Below the pieces are notes generated by a model, which saw only the letters and a program-made list of their open reading frames with translations, made no database searches and had not been told where the DNA came from. Both the position numbers and the translations under genes were made by a program. A stretch of DNA of 64,000 nucleotides, taken from contig NZ_CP183948.1 of the NCBI RefSeq assembly GCF_052056485.1, forward strand, positions 2,232,001 to 2,296,000, given 5' to 3'. This document shows, one piece after another, positions 55,108 to 63,069 of this stretch (the first letter of the stretch is position 1; the number at the start of each line of letters is the position of its first letter). This stretch comes from Paenibacillus_AQ nitricinens (GTDB taxonomy: Bacteria; Bacillota; Bacilli; Paenibacillales; Paenibacillaceae).

Positions 55108-55156
55108 TTGACATTAAGTATTATTTGTATTAGTATCACTAATACAAATAATACTT
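55108..55156 (+). promoter_or_regulatory. GntR operon promoter overlapped by operator
   Basis: TTGACA (55108-55113), 17-base spacer and TAGTAT (55131-55136) form a good promoter. A perfect inverted repeat with 19-bp arms (55116-55134 and 55138-55156, central ATC) covers the spacer and -10. The core GTATTAG-TATCA-CTAATAC resembles operators of YtrA-type GntR proteins. With the following T-run the same stem might also terminate the upstream RCC1 transcript. Confidence 0.75.
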
Positions 55157-55176
55157 TTTTTGAATGGATGGATAAT

Positions 55177-55572
55177 ATGATCATAACGCTTGATTTTAAA
55201 AGTGATACACCAATTTATGTACAGCTTCGTAATGAGATCGTGATTGGAATTGGCTCAGGTGAACTGGCGGATGGGGAGAAATTACCAACAGTGCGGCAAA
55301 TGGCTGAAGATTTAGGGATAAACGCAATGACCGTGAACAAAGCGTACGCGATTTTGAAGAATGAAGGCTTCATAACGATAGATCGCAGGCATGGTGCTAC
55401 AGTTGCTCCGATAGGGAATGGACAGCCAGAGTTTAAGGAGAAGCTGGAAAATGAACTACGGTTAGTCATCTCGGAGGCAAGTGTAAAAGGGATTGGCCGG
55501 GAGGAGTTTATGCAAATGTGTGCTGGAATCTTTTCATCCGTATCGTTTAATTCTACATCCATCACGGAATAG
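55177..55572 (+). CDS. GntR family regulator, YtrA subfamily
   Basis: A 131-residue regulator with a GntR winged helix (PIYVQLRNEIVIGIGSGELADGEKLPTVRQMAEDLGINAMTVNKAYAILKNEGFI) and only a short C-terminal helix region, which defines the YtrA subgroup. These usually repress their own operon, with neighbours encoding membrane proteins, exactly the arrangement here. ATG 55177 gives the typical MIITLDF start; ATG 55168 is possible. Confidence 0.88.
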   Translation: MIITLDFKSDTPIYVQLRNEIVIGIGSGELADGEKLPTVRQMAEDLGINAMTVNKAYAILKNEGFITIDRRHGATVAPIGNGQPEFKEKLENELRLVISEASVKGIGREEFMQMCAGIFSSVSFNSTSITE

Positions 55573-55584
55573 GGGGACACTCAG

Positions 55585-56961
55585 ATGGCTATCGTTTTCT
55601 TTTGTATAGCTATAGTTATTTTAGTTATTATGTTTTTTACGTATAGGAGTACTTTGAAGCTGAAGGATAATCTGTGGTTTGGGGTTAGTCTTCCGGCGTT
55701 TGCTCTTGAGGATGAACGTCTGCGCGAACTGCAAATTTCAACTGAGAAGAGGTATAAAAAGTATGGACTCCTATCATTTCTGGCTTTGGTTCCTATTTTG
55801 TTCTTGAGCGGCTATCTCTCTTTCACACTGATCTTTTTTTATGTTTGGACGAGTGTTATGATGCTTCTGCTTCGAATTCCATTCATTAAGGCACATCATG
55901 CAGCGGTAGAACTGAAACGGGAAAATGAGTGGTTCGTGGGAGAGAAGCGAATGGTTCGAATGGATACCAAGCTATCTCTGCTAAAAAAGAAAATGAGTCT
56001 TTCTTTATACTGGTACATAATTCCTGCACTAATTGCTACGTTATCTTTTATGATCCCAGTTCCGGAGGAAAATATTGAAATTGTTCGAATGGCTGGTGGT
56101 ACAGCATTAGGGCTGACCGTGTTTTTCTGTATTATTGTTATCTCCTTTAATCGAACGAAGACTAAAATTTACACGAATAACAGCGAGACTAATATCCTGC
56201 TTAACCAGGCTAATCGTAGATATTGGTCCTTGCTATGGTTTGGAATGGCTATCATCAATAGCTGTATCGCCGTAATTTCGGTGTTTGCCTTATCCTTAAA
56301 TGGAGCGGCTTCAACTATAGTATGGAGTTTGGGTATCTTCTTGTTCTCCGTTATTCCGGTGACAGGTATTTTTTATGTACATCATAAATTGAAGAAACTT
56401 GAAGCTGCGCTGCTAAATGGTGATCATGAGATATTGTATACGGATGATGATGAATATTGGATTAATGGGACAACGTATAATAACCCCAATGATCGCTCTG
56501 TTATGGTTCCGAAGCGTCTTGGGATCGGCACTACGATTAATATTGGGACAAAAACGGGTAAGAGTATATACTACGGCCTCTTTGTATTCGTTATATTGCT
56601 GTTGATCGGGACGGGTTGGATGGGCGTTCAGACTGATTTCTCAACACCTACCTTAACTACAGACACAAAAGGAAGGGTCTCGATTGAATATCCAATGTAT
56701 AATTACAGCTTCGCCATGAAGGATGTGCAAGAACTGACGCTTGTGGACAGCTTACCAAGAGGCCGAAGAACAAATGGCGTTGCGACGGATACAGTAGCCA
56801 TTGGAAACTTTAAGTTTGACGGGTTTGGGAAGAGTAAGGTCTATCTTGTGAAAAATTCTCCGCCATATATTGTGATTAAATTGCCGGATGTATATGTGCT
56901 CTACAACAATAAGGATGCCACTGAAACTGAACGTCTCTACGCGGAGTTGAAAGGGTGGTGA
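55585..56961 (+). CDS. DUF1648-type integral membrane protein
   Basis: A 458-residue protein with about eight hydrophobic helices in several pairs, a soluble middle stretch (LNGDHEILYTDDDEYWINGTTYNN) and a C-terminal extracellular-type domain after a last helix near residue 340. This is the DUF1648/DUF5808 architecture commonly found downstream of YtrA-like regulators. AGGGGG is 9 bases upstream of ATG 55585 and the gap to the regulator is 12 bases. Probably induced by membrane stress; function unknown. Confidence 0.75.
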   Translation: MAIVFFCIAIVILVIMFFTYRSTLKLKDNLWFGVSLPAFALEDERLRELQISTEKRYKKYGLLSFLALVPILFLSGYLSFTLIFFYVWTSVMMLLLRIPFIKAHHAAVELKRENEWFVGEKRMVRMDTKLSLLKKKMSLSLYWYIIPALIATLSFMIPVPEENIEIVRMAGGTALGLTVFFCIIVISFNRTKTKIYTNNSETNILLNQANRRYWSLLWFGMAIINSCIAVISVFALSLNGAASTIVWSLGIFLFSVIPVTGIFYVHHKLKKLEAALLNGDHEILYTDDDEYWINGTTYNNPNDRSVMVPKRLGIGTTINIGTKTGKSIYYGLFVFVILLLIGTGWMGVQTDFSTPTLTTDTKGRVSIEYPMYNYSFAMKDVQELTLVDSLPRGRRTNGVATDTVAIGNFKFDGFGKSKVYLVKNSPPYIVIKLPDVYVLYNNKDATETERLYAELKGW

Positions 56962-57171
56962 GGTTTCACATTGAATTTAAAATAAATCGTATGAAGTAGC
57001 CCCCTATTGTGATAGAATAATCTAGTTGTCCTAGTTTCCGGAAATTTACTCCATTCCAGCGATTTTCATAAGATATATAGGTGGATAATCGAGGAAATAT
57101 GAGCATTCAAGAGTATTAACAAGATTCTTTGAAGATTTTACACAATAAACATCATTTTTTGTCGGTTTTTA

Positions 57172-57200
57172 TTGATTTATTCAAAAATATTATGTATAAT
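57172..57200 (+). promoter_or_regulatory. Promoter of polyamine operon
   Basis: TTGATT (57172-57177), 17-base spacer, TATAAT (57195-57200): a strong sigma-A-type promoter 45 bases before the TTG start. Confidence 0.75.
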
Positions 57201-57244
57201 CAGCCTTGTTGATTTTGCAAATGGAATTTTAGGAGGTTTTTATT

Positions 57245-58444
57245 TTGGGAAAAGCGTTAATTATTGGCGCTGGCGGTGTTTCCAGTGTTGTTGTTCACAA
57301 ATGCTGCCAGAACCCGGATGTATTTGAAGAGATCTGCATAGCTAGCAGAACTGTCGCGAAATGTGACGCTCTGAAAGATAAATTAGCCGGAGGCCGCACG
57401 AAGATTTCTACTGCTCAGCTCGATGCAGATAATACGGACGAAGTCATTGAACTGATCAAGAGCTTTGAGCCGGATGTCGTTATTAATGTCGCTCTCCCAT
57501 ATCAGGACCTGACAATCATGGATGCGTGCCTGGCAACAGGAGTGCACTATGTGGATACTGCCAATTATGAACCACAAGATACAGCGAAATTTGAATACTC
57601 TTGGCAGTGGGCTTACAAAGAAAGATTCGAAAAAGCAGGTCTTACCGCGTTGCTAGGCAGTGGATTTGATCCAGGTGTAACGGGCGTGTTCACAGCTTAC
57701 GCTCAAAAGCACTATTTTGATGAAATTCATACTATTGATATTGTAGACGCCAATGCTGGTGATCACGGATATCCATTTGCAACAAATTTTAATCCTGAAA
57801 TCAATATTCGTGAAATTACAGCCAATGGCCGCTATTTCGAGAATGGCGAGTGGATTGAAACAGCACCGCTTTCCGAGAAAAAAGTATATGATCTTCCGGA
57901 GATTGGACCAAAGGATATTTATCTTTTGTATCATGAAGAATTAGAGTCTTTGGCCGTTAACATCAAGGGTGTGAAGAAGATCCGTTTCTGGATGACTTTC
58001 TCGCAGAATTACCTGACTCACTTGAAAGTGCTTGAGAATGTGGGCATGACTTCTATCGAGCCTATCATGTATGAAGGAAAAGAGATCGTTCCTCTGCAAT
58101 TTTTGAAGGCGATTTTACCTGACCCGGCTTCCTTGGGACCAAGAACAAAAGGCAAAACGAACATTGGATGTATCATCCAAGGAACTAAAGACGGAAAGCC
58201 AAAAACTTATTATGTATACAATGTTTGCGATCATGAAGAGTGCTATGCAGAGGTTGGCTCCCAAGCCATTTCCTACACTACAGGCGTTCCTGCAATGATC
58301 GGAGCGATGTTAATTATAAAAGGAATCTGGAAGAAACCGGGCGTATTCAACGTTGAAGAGTTCGATCCAGATCCATTCATGGAAGCTTTAAATAAACATG
58401 GTCTGCCTTGGCAAGAAGATTTCTCGCCAACGCTGTTAGACTAA
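57245..58444 (+). CDS. Carboxynorspermidine/carboxyspermidine synthase
   Basis: A 399-residue saccharopine-dehydrogenase-family enzyme: Rossmann opening KALIIGAGGVSSVVVHKC and the GSGFDPGVTGVF block. It reductively joins aspartate semialdehyde to a diamine (1,3-diaminopropane or putrescine) with NADPH. TTG 57245 follows AGGAGG by 7 bases and no ATG/GTG nearby fits. Only 9 bases separate it from the decarboxylase gene. The sequence alone does not reveal which diamine is used. Confidence 0.9.
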   Translation: MGKALIIGAGGVSSVVVHKCCQNPDVFEEICIASRTVAKCDALKDKLAGGRTKISTAQLDADNTDEVIELIKSFEPDVVINVALPYQDLTIMDACLATGVHYVDTANYEPQDTAKFEYSWQWAYKERFEKAGLTALLGSGFDPGVTGVFTAYAQKHYFDEIHTIDIVDANAGDHGYPFATNFNPEINIREITANGRYFENGEWIETAPLSEKKVYDLPEIGPKDIYLLYHEELESLAVNIKGVKKIRFWMTFSQNYLTHLKVLENVGMTSIEPIMYEGKEIVPLQFLKAILPDPASLGPRTKGKTNIGCIIQGTKDGKPKTYYVYNVCDHEECYAEVGSQAISYTTGVPAMIGAMLIIKGIWKKPGVFNVEEFDPDPFMEALNKHGLPWQEDFSPTLLD

Positions 58445-58453
58445 GGCGCGATA

Positions 58454-59590
58454 ATGGATATAGATATCAGCGCGGTCCCGTCACCCTGTTACCTTGTAGA
58501 TGAAAGATTGCTTACACGTAATCTTGAGATTATGAATTCTGTACAGGAACGTACTGGAGCAAAGATTTTGCTCGCACAAAAAGGCTTCTCCATGCATTCC
58601 TTGTATCCGTTAGTTGGAAAGTACTTGCATGGCGTAACCTCAAGCTCTTTGTTTGAAGCCAGACTTGGCTATGAAAAGATGGGCAAAGAGGTTCATGTGT
58701 ACGCACCAGCTTATATAGATAGTGAGTTCGATGAGCTTCTTGGATATTCCGATCACATTGTGTTCAATTCTTTTGACCAGTGGAATCGATTCAAGGATCG
58801 CGTTAAGAATGCACCGAAGCATATCAGCTGCGGCATTCGTGTGAATCCGGAATATTCCGAGATCGAAGTTCCGCTGTATGATCCGTGCTATAATTATTCC
58901 AGAATGGGAGTAACTCTCCCTAACTTCAGACCGGAAGAGCTTGAAGGCATTGATGGACTACACTTCCATACAATGTGCGAACAGAATTCGGATACCCTTG
59001 AGCGTACGCTCAAGGTAGTTGAAGAGAGGTTCGGACCTTATCTCAAAGGAATGAAATGGCTTAATTTCGGTGGCGGTCATCATATTACACGTCCTGATTA
59101 TGATCTAGAGACCCTGGTCAAGTGCATTCTACACATGAAAGAGACTTACGGTGTGGAAATCTATCTGGAGCCGGGTGAAGCAGTAGCGCTTAATACCGGA
59201 TATCTGGTAGCTACCGTTCTCGATGTGATGCATAACGGAATGGATATTGCAATTCTCGATACCTCGGCAGAGTGCCACATGCCGGACGTACTGGCCATGC
59301 CGTACCGTCCGAACATTATTGATGCTGGACAACCTGGGGAATTTCCTTATACGTACAGATTAGGTGGAATGACTTGCCTAGCGGGTGACGTTATCGGAGA
59401 TTATTCCTTTAAGGAGCCTTTGAAATACGGAGATAGACTCGTATTCCTTGATATGGCCCATTATTCCATGGTGAAGAACCATATGTTTAACGGTGTGAAC
59501 CTGCCTTCTATTGTTAGTTACAATGAAGAAGAGGGAATCAAAGTGATCAAACAGTTCGCTTTCGAAGATTTCAGCGAACGTTTATCTTAA
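58454..59590 (+). CDS. nspC: Carboxynorspermidine/carboxyspermidine decarboxylase
   Basis: A 378-residue PLP-dependent alanine-racemase-fold enzyme with Schiff-base Lys43 (AQKGF), HFHTMCEQ, GGGHH phosphate loop and the active-site Cys region TSAECHMPDVL. It completes spermidine or norspermidine synthesis by an S-adenosylmethionine-independent route. Its ribosome binding site is weak (AAGGCGC), consistent with translational coupling to the synthase. Confidence 0.92.
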   Translation: MDIDISAVPSPCYLVDERLLTRNLEIMNSVQERTGAKILLAQKGFSMHSLYPLVGKYLHGVTSSSLFEARLGYEKMGKEVHVYAPAYIDSEFDELLGYSDHIVFNSFDQWNRFKDRVKNAPKHISCGIRVNPEYSEIEVPLYDPCYNYSRMGVTLPNFRPEELEGIDGLHFHTMCEQNSDTLERTLKVVEERFGPYLKGMKWLNFGGGHHITRPDYDLETLVKCILHMKETYGVEIYLEPGEAVALNTGYLVATVLDVMHNGMDIAILDTSAECHMPDVLAMPYRPNIIDAGQPGEFPYTYRLGGMTCLAGDVIGDYSFKEPLKYGDRLVFLDMAHYSMVKNHMFNGVNLPSIVSYNEEEGIKVIKQFAFEDFSERLS

Positions 59591-59597
59591 GGTTAAT

Positions 59598-59630
59598 AAA
59601 AAGGTGTCCCGTGATGGGACACCTTTTTTG
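59598..59630 (+). terminator. Terminator after nspC
   Basis: AAAAAGGTGTCCC pairs with GGGACACCTTTTT, 5-base loop, T-run; it also faces the end of the minus-strand RCC1 gene. Confidence 0.88.
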
Positions 59631-59638
59631 ATTACTCC

Positions 59639-61156
59639 TTATTGCATCGTGATGGCGATGCGCTCCTCCTGTGGGAGCCACTCAACCTTTGCGCCAAGTT
59701 GTTCACTGATAAATCGAAGCGGCAGATACATTGATCCATTTACGATGAAGGGAAGTGTAGGGAGATTCACGGATTTATTGTTCACCATTGTCGCTCCAGT
59801 TACACCGTTAATACCGATAGCGAGAGCTGGCTTATCTGAAGCTGTACGAGTGATCATGATTTGTTTATCTACCGTTTTGGCTGCAGTTAAGTTCTCTTTA
59901 AAGGTAATCGTCGCACCTAATTTCTCGAACAGAGATCGGAGGGGGACGAAATTCTGCCCGTTTCGAGTGATAACACCATTGGAAAGAGGGATGGATTCAC
60001 CATTTAGGGAGATAGAAATTGGCTTTTGAACTGGGACGGGTGCTTCATGGGTGAATTCATAGTCTCCGTATCCTAGCTGTGCGTTCTTATTGACACCCCA
60101 ACCCCATAGGGAACCGTCTTTCTTTTGCATGATGATATGTCGTGCACCATTCTTAATGCTGCTTACCTCAGTATCAAGAAGTGTGAATTTTGAATCAGAG
60201 GACATACTCTCGTTTTCAATAGAAGTCTGATAGAGATTTCCTTCCCCAGTTAATGCAACAATAGTCCGCTCTACGATGCAAACATCGACTACATTCTTGA
60301 TTCCTTTAAGGAGAACCGGTGATTGTTCATGGTAAGTTGTTCCGTCAGAGGAACCTGTAATGGTAGCGCCCCAGAACCATAATTGGGAGGCCCCGTCAAT
60401 GGCTAATAGGCTGTTCTGATTTCCTTTTAAACTTTTAATATTACTGATTCCCTTAATAGGCGTTGCAGATAGATCTATTGGAGCTCCTTGGTTCTTGTAA
60501 TAATCTTGGACTGGCCAACTCCATATGGAACCGTCCTTCTTGAGTGCTAGGTTGTTTTTGATTTGAATAATATCCGTCAATTTTTGGATGGTTTCGAAGC
60601 TTTCGAAGTCATCGCGTGTAGTAGAAACAGTTCCATCTTTCTTTAAGAACACGTAACGTGTCCAGCTCTTATGAAGATCAGACTCATAGTAACCGCCCAC
60701 AGCTGCCACGTTATCGACGCCGGAAACCGGTGTGAACGCGGAGGAAGTGAGTCCATCGGATGAAAGGGGGGCGCTTAGAATCGTCCCGTCTCCTTTAAGG
60801 GCTATCGTTCTATTTCCCGCCATGAACATATCTGCCAGATTGTCTAACTCTTGAACGGGTGTCACTTTAACAGCTTCAGAGTATGCCGATGTTCTCCATT
60901 GCCAGACCGAAAGGTCTTTCTTCATTACATATTGAGAACCAAAGTATGCTTGTACCTCATTCAGGTCATGGATTTGAGTGGGGACAGAGCGATTCCCTCC
61001 CCATACCCAGAAGGAACCATCTGTTTTGGTCAGATAATCCGCTCCATACGAAGTGAGGTTAGTAGTTGTGACCGACTTCTCTGCTGCAACTGCGCTTACA
61101 TTAGAGGCGAGGCTTAATACGAGAAGAGCACTAACCATGCTGATCCATTTTTTCAT
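59639..61156 (-). CDS. Second secreted RCC1-repeat protein with stalk domains
   Basis: A 505-residue paralogue of the 53.6-kb protein: signal peptide MKKWISMVSALLVLSLASNVSAVAA, diverged RCC1 blades (DGSFWVWGGN, DGSLWGWGVNKNAQLGYGD) and two stalk repeats (FVPLRSLFEKLGA and YLPLRFISEQLGAKVEW). Blades are less regular than in the first protein, several having lost the N-x-x-GQLG half. AAAGAGGT is about 6 bases upstream of ATG 61156. Presence of two copies 6 kb apart on opposite strands suggests duplication. Confidence 0.83.
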   Translation of the reverse strand: MKKWISMVSALLVLSLASNVSAVAAEKSVTTTNLTSYGADYLTKTDGSFWVWGGNRSVPTQIHDLNEVQAYFGSQYVMKKDLSVWQWRTSAYSEAVKVTPVQELDNLADMFMAGNRTIALKGDGTILSAPLSSDGLTSSAFTPVSGVDNVAAVGGYYESDLHKSWTRYVFLKKDGTVSTTRDDFESFETIQKLTDIIQIKNNLALKKDGSIWSWPVQDYYKNQGAPIDLSATPIKGISNIKSLKGNQNSLLAIDGASQLWFWGATITGSSDGTTYHEQSPVLLKGIKNVVDVCIVERTIVALTGEGNLYQTSIENESMSSDSKFTLLDTEVSSIKNGARHIIMQKKDGSLWGWGVNKNAQLGYGDYEFTHEAPVPVQKPISISLNGESIPLSNGVITRNGQNFVPLRSLFEKLGATITFKENLTAAKTVDKQIMITRTASDKPALAIGINGVTGATMVNNKSVNLPTLPFIVNGSMYLPLRFISEQLGAKVEWLPQEERIAITMQ

Positions 61157-61331
61157 AGGAATACCTCTCTTTTCTTATTAAATATTTTCATTATGTCTAC
61201 ACTATAATCCATTATCTTACATATAGACGCTAGAACTACTGGAAAAGTTTCTTCATATTTACCCACTCACAAGAAAGGTCTCATGTGATACAATAATTTA
61301 GTCTGTTTTTTAAAATATAAGAGAGTATAAG

Positions 61332-61404
61332 TTTCACGCTATACTTTATCCTTATATTTCACGCTTAAACACTTACCGTCCTTATAAGGACGCCGAAGGC
61401 GTTT
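61332..61404 (+). promoter_or_regulatory. Structured leader upstream of dgk
   Basis: TTTCACGCT is repeated directly at 61332-61340 and 61358-61366 (26-base period). Then GTCCTTATAAGGAC (61378-61391), a perfect palindrome, overlaps ACGCC-GAA-GGCGT followed by TTATTCTT. Possibly an operator pair plus a weak intrinsic terminator. Confidence 0.4.
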
Positions 61405-61456
61405 ATTCTTGATTTAGCTATTGAAAGGTTTGTATCTGAGGAGGAAGTCAGCGTCA

Positions 61457-62080
61457 ATGAAACAAGCACCGTTTATTGCAGTGGAAGGCCCAATCGGGGC
61501 TGGAAAAACAACATTAGCTTCTATGCTAGCAGAAGAATTAAATTTACCGATCATCAAAGAGATTGTCGATGAGAATCCGTTTCTGGCTAAATTTTATGAG
61601 AACATGGACGATTGGAGCTTTCAACTGGAGATGTTTTTTCTCTGTAACCGGTATAAACAGCTTGAAGATACCGTTACACAATACATAGATAAAGGGATCC
61701 CGGTCATTTCCGATTACCATATTTATAAGAACCTCATCTTTGGAGAACGAACGCTGAATGGAACGAAACGTGAAAAGTATCGGCAAATTTATCATGTGCT
61801 TACGGATGACCTGCCAAAGCCAAATATTATTCTCTATATTAAAGCCAATTTAGATACATTATTAAGCAGAATTGAAAAACGTGGGCGGCCCTTTGAAGAG
61901 GGAATGGATACTGCGTATTTGGAGCAATTAATTAAAGATTATGATGACGCGATGGCCTCTCTAGCCATTCAGGAGCCTTCGACCGTAATTATTACCATTG
62001 ATGGAAATGCAGTCGATTTCGTGGAGAATCCGGAACACTTCACTGAAATTGTCTCTTATATAAAGGAGCTAATCAAATGA
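61457..62080 (+). CDS. dgk: Deoxyguanosine kinase
   Basis: A 207-residue deoxynucleoside kinase with P-loop EGPIGAGKTT, WSFQLEMFFLCNRYKQ and SDYHIYKNLIF; the latter block, rather than DRSIYED, identifies the YaaG-type deoxyguanosine kinase of Bacillus. It phosphorylates dG for salvage. ATG 61457 is the start (GGAAG 9 bases upstream). Stop overlaps the start of the next kinase by 4 bases (ATGA). Confidence 0.9.
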   Translation: MKQAPFIAVEGPIGAGKTTLASMLAEELNLPIIKEIVDENPFLAKFYENMDDWSFQLEMFFLCNRYKQLEDTVTQYIDKGIPVISDYHIYKNLIFGERTLNGTKREKYRQIYHVLTDDLPKPNIILYIKANLDTLLSRIEKRGRPFEEGMDTAYLEQLIKDYDDAMASLAIQEPSTVIITIDGNAVDFVENPEHFTEIVSYIKELIK

Positions 62081-62730
62081 ATTCATATCATATCCCGGAA
62101 AATTCCATTATTACCGTGGCTGGAACTGTCGGGGTGGGGAAATCCACTTTAACAGGCGCCTTGGCCAAAAGACTTAATTTTCAAACCTCGCTAGAGCAGG
62201 TCGATCACAATCCTTATCTCGAAAAGTTCTATCATGATTTTGAGAGATGGAGCTTTCACTTGCAAATCTATTTTCTTGCTGAACGTTTCAAAGAGCAGAA
62301 GAAGATGTTCGAACTCGGCGGTGGTTTTGTTCAGGACCGTTCCATCTATGAGGATACCGGTATTTTTGCGAAAATGCATGCGGATCAAGGTACGATGTCC
62401 AAGACGGACTATGAAACCTACACCAGCCTGTATGAAGCTATGGTTATGACGCCGTACTTCCCGCATCCTGATGTACTGATTTATATTGAAGGCAGTCTGC
62501 CTTCCATTCTGACGCGAATTAATGAACGTGGCCGTGAGATGGAGATTCAAACGGATGTTTCCTACTGGGAGCATATGCATGGCAGATATTCGAAATGGAT
62601 CAACGAGTTTACAGCTTGTCCAGTGCTTCGTTTGAACATTGATGATTATGACGTGAATGATGAGACTTCGATGTCTGATATTCTTGTGAAGGTTGGCGAA
62701 GCGATTCGTAAGCCTATTGATAAAATATAA
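62077..62730 (+). CDS. dck: Deoxyadenosine/deoxycytidine kinase
   Basis: A 217-residue kinase with P-loop VAGTVGVGKST, WSFHLQIYFLAERFKEQK, the catalytic DRSIYEDTGIFAKM and lid RGREME. It matches Bacillus YaaF in motif order. It phosphorylates dA and dC and is translationally coupled to dgk through the ATGA overlap; such pairs can form related dimers. Confidence 0.92.
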   Translation: MNSYHIPENSIITVAGTVGVGKSTLTGALAKRLNFQTSLEQVDHNPYLEKFYHDFERWSFHLQIYFLAERFKEQKKMFELGGGFVQDRSIYEDTGIFAKMHADQGTMSKTDYETYTSLYEAMVMTPYFPHPDVLIYIEGSLPSILTRINERGREMEIQTDVSYWEHMHGRYSKWINEFTACPVLRLNIDDYDVNDETSMSDILVKVGEAIRKPIDKI

Positions 62731-62742
62731 TTGGTGATTTGA

Positions 62743-62773
62743 AGCCCCCAGGATTTGGGGGCTGTTTTTTTTA
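62743..62773 (+). terminator. Terminator after dck
   Basis: AGCCCCC (62743-62749) pairs with GGGGGCT (62757-62763), followed by G and eight T. Confidence 0.88.
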
Positions 62774-62830
62774 TAAAATCAGAAAGCGAACTAAGCGATA
62801 TAAACTGAGTTTGAGGGATGATTTGTAAAA

Positions 62831-62862
62831 ATAAAAAAAGACCCAATCATAGATATGGGTCA
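62831..62862 (-). terminator. Orphan minus-strand terminator-like hairpin
   Basis: On the minus strand GACCCAT-N-ATGATTGGGTC is followed by seven T. No minus-strand gene is visible upstream of it (62863-63069), so it may be a relic or serve an unseen small RNA. The rest of 62774-63069 shows only AT-rich sequence preceding the collagen-like gene. Confidence 0.45.
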
Positions 62863-63069
62863 AATAGGGAAGTGTCAGTTGTCCTAGTAATAAAATACGA
62901 AAAGCAATCCAAATTGGTGTGGACATTGTAGTATGCTCAAGGGCGACACCCTATAATTATAGCCTTTTTTCTGGATATAGATTCCAGTCTAGTTAAAACT
63001 AGTTATTGGTCCATGACTAAAATTAATAAGATGCGTACACTGAACTATCTTAATAGGGAGGTGTACGTA

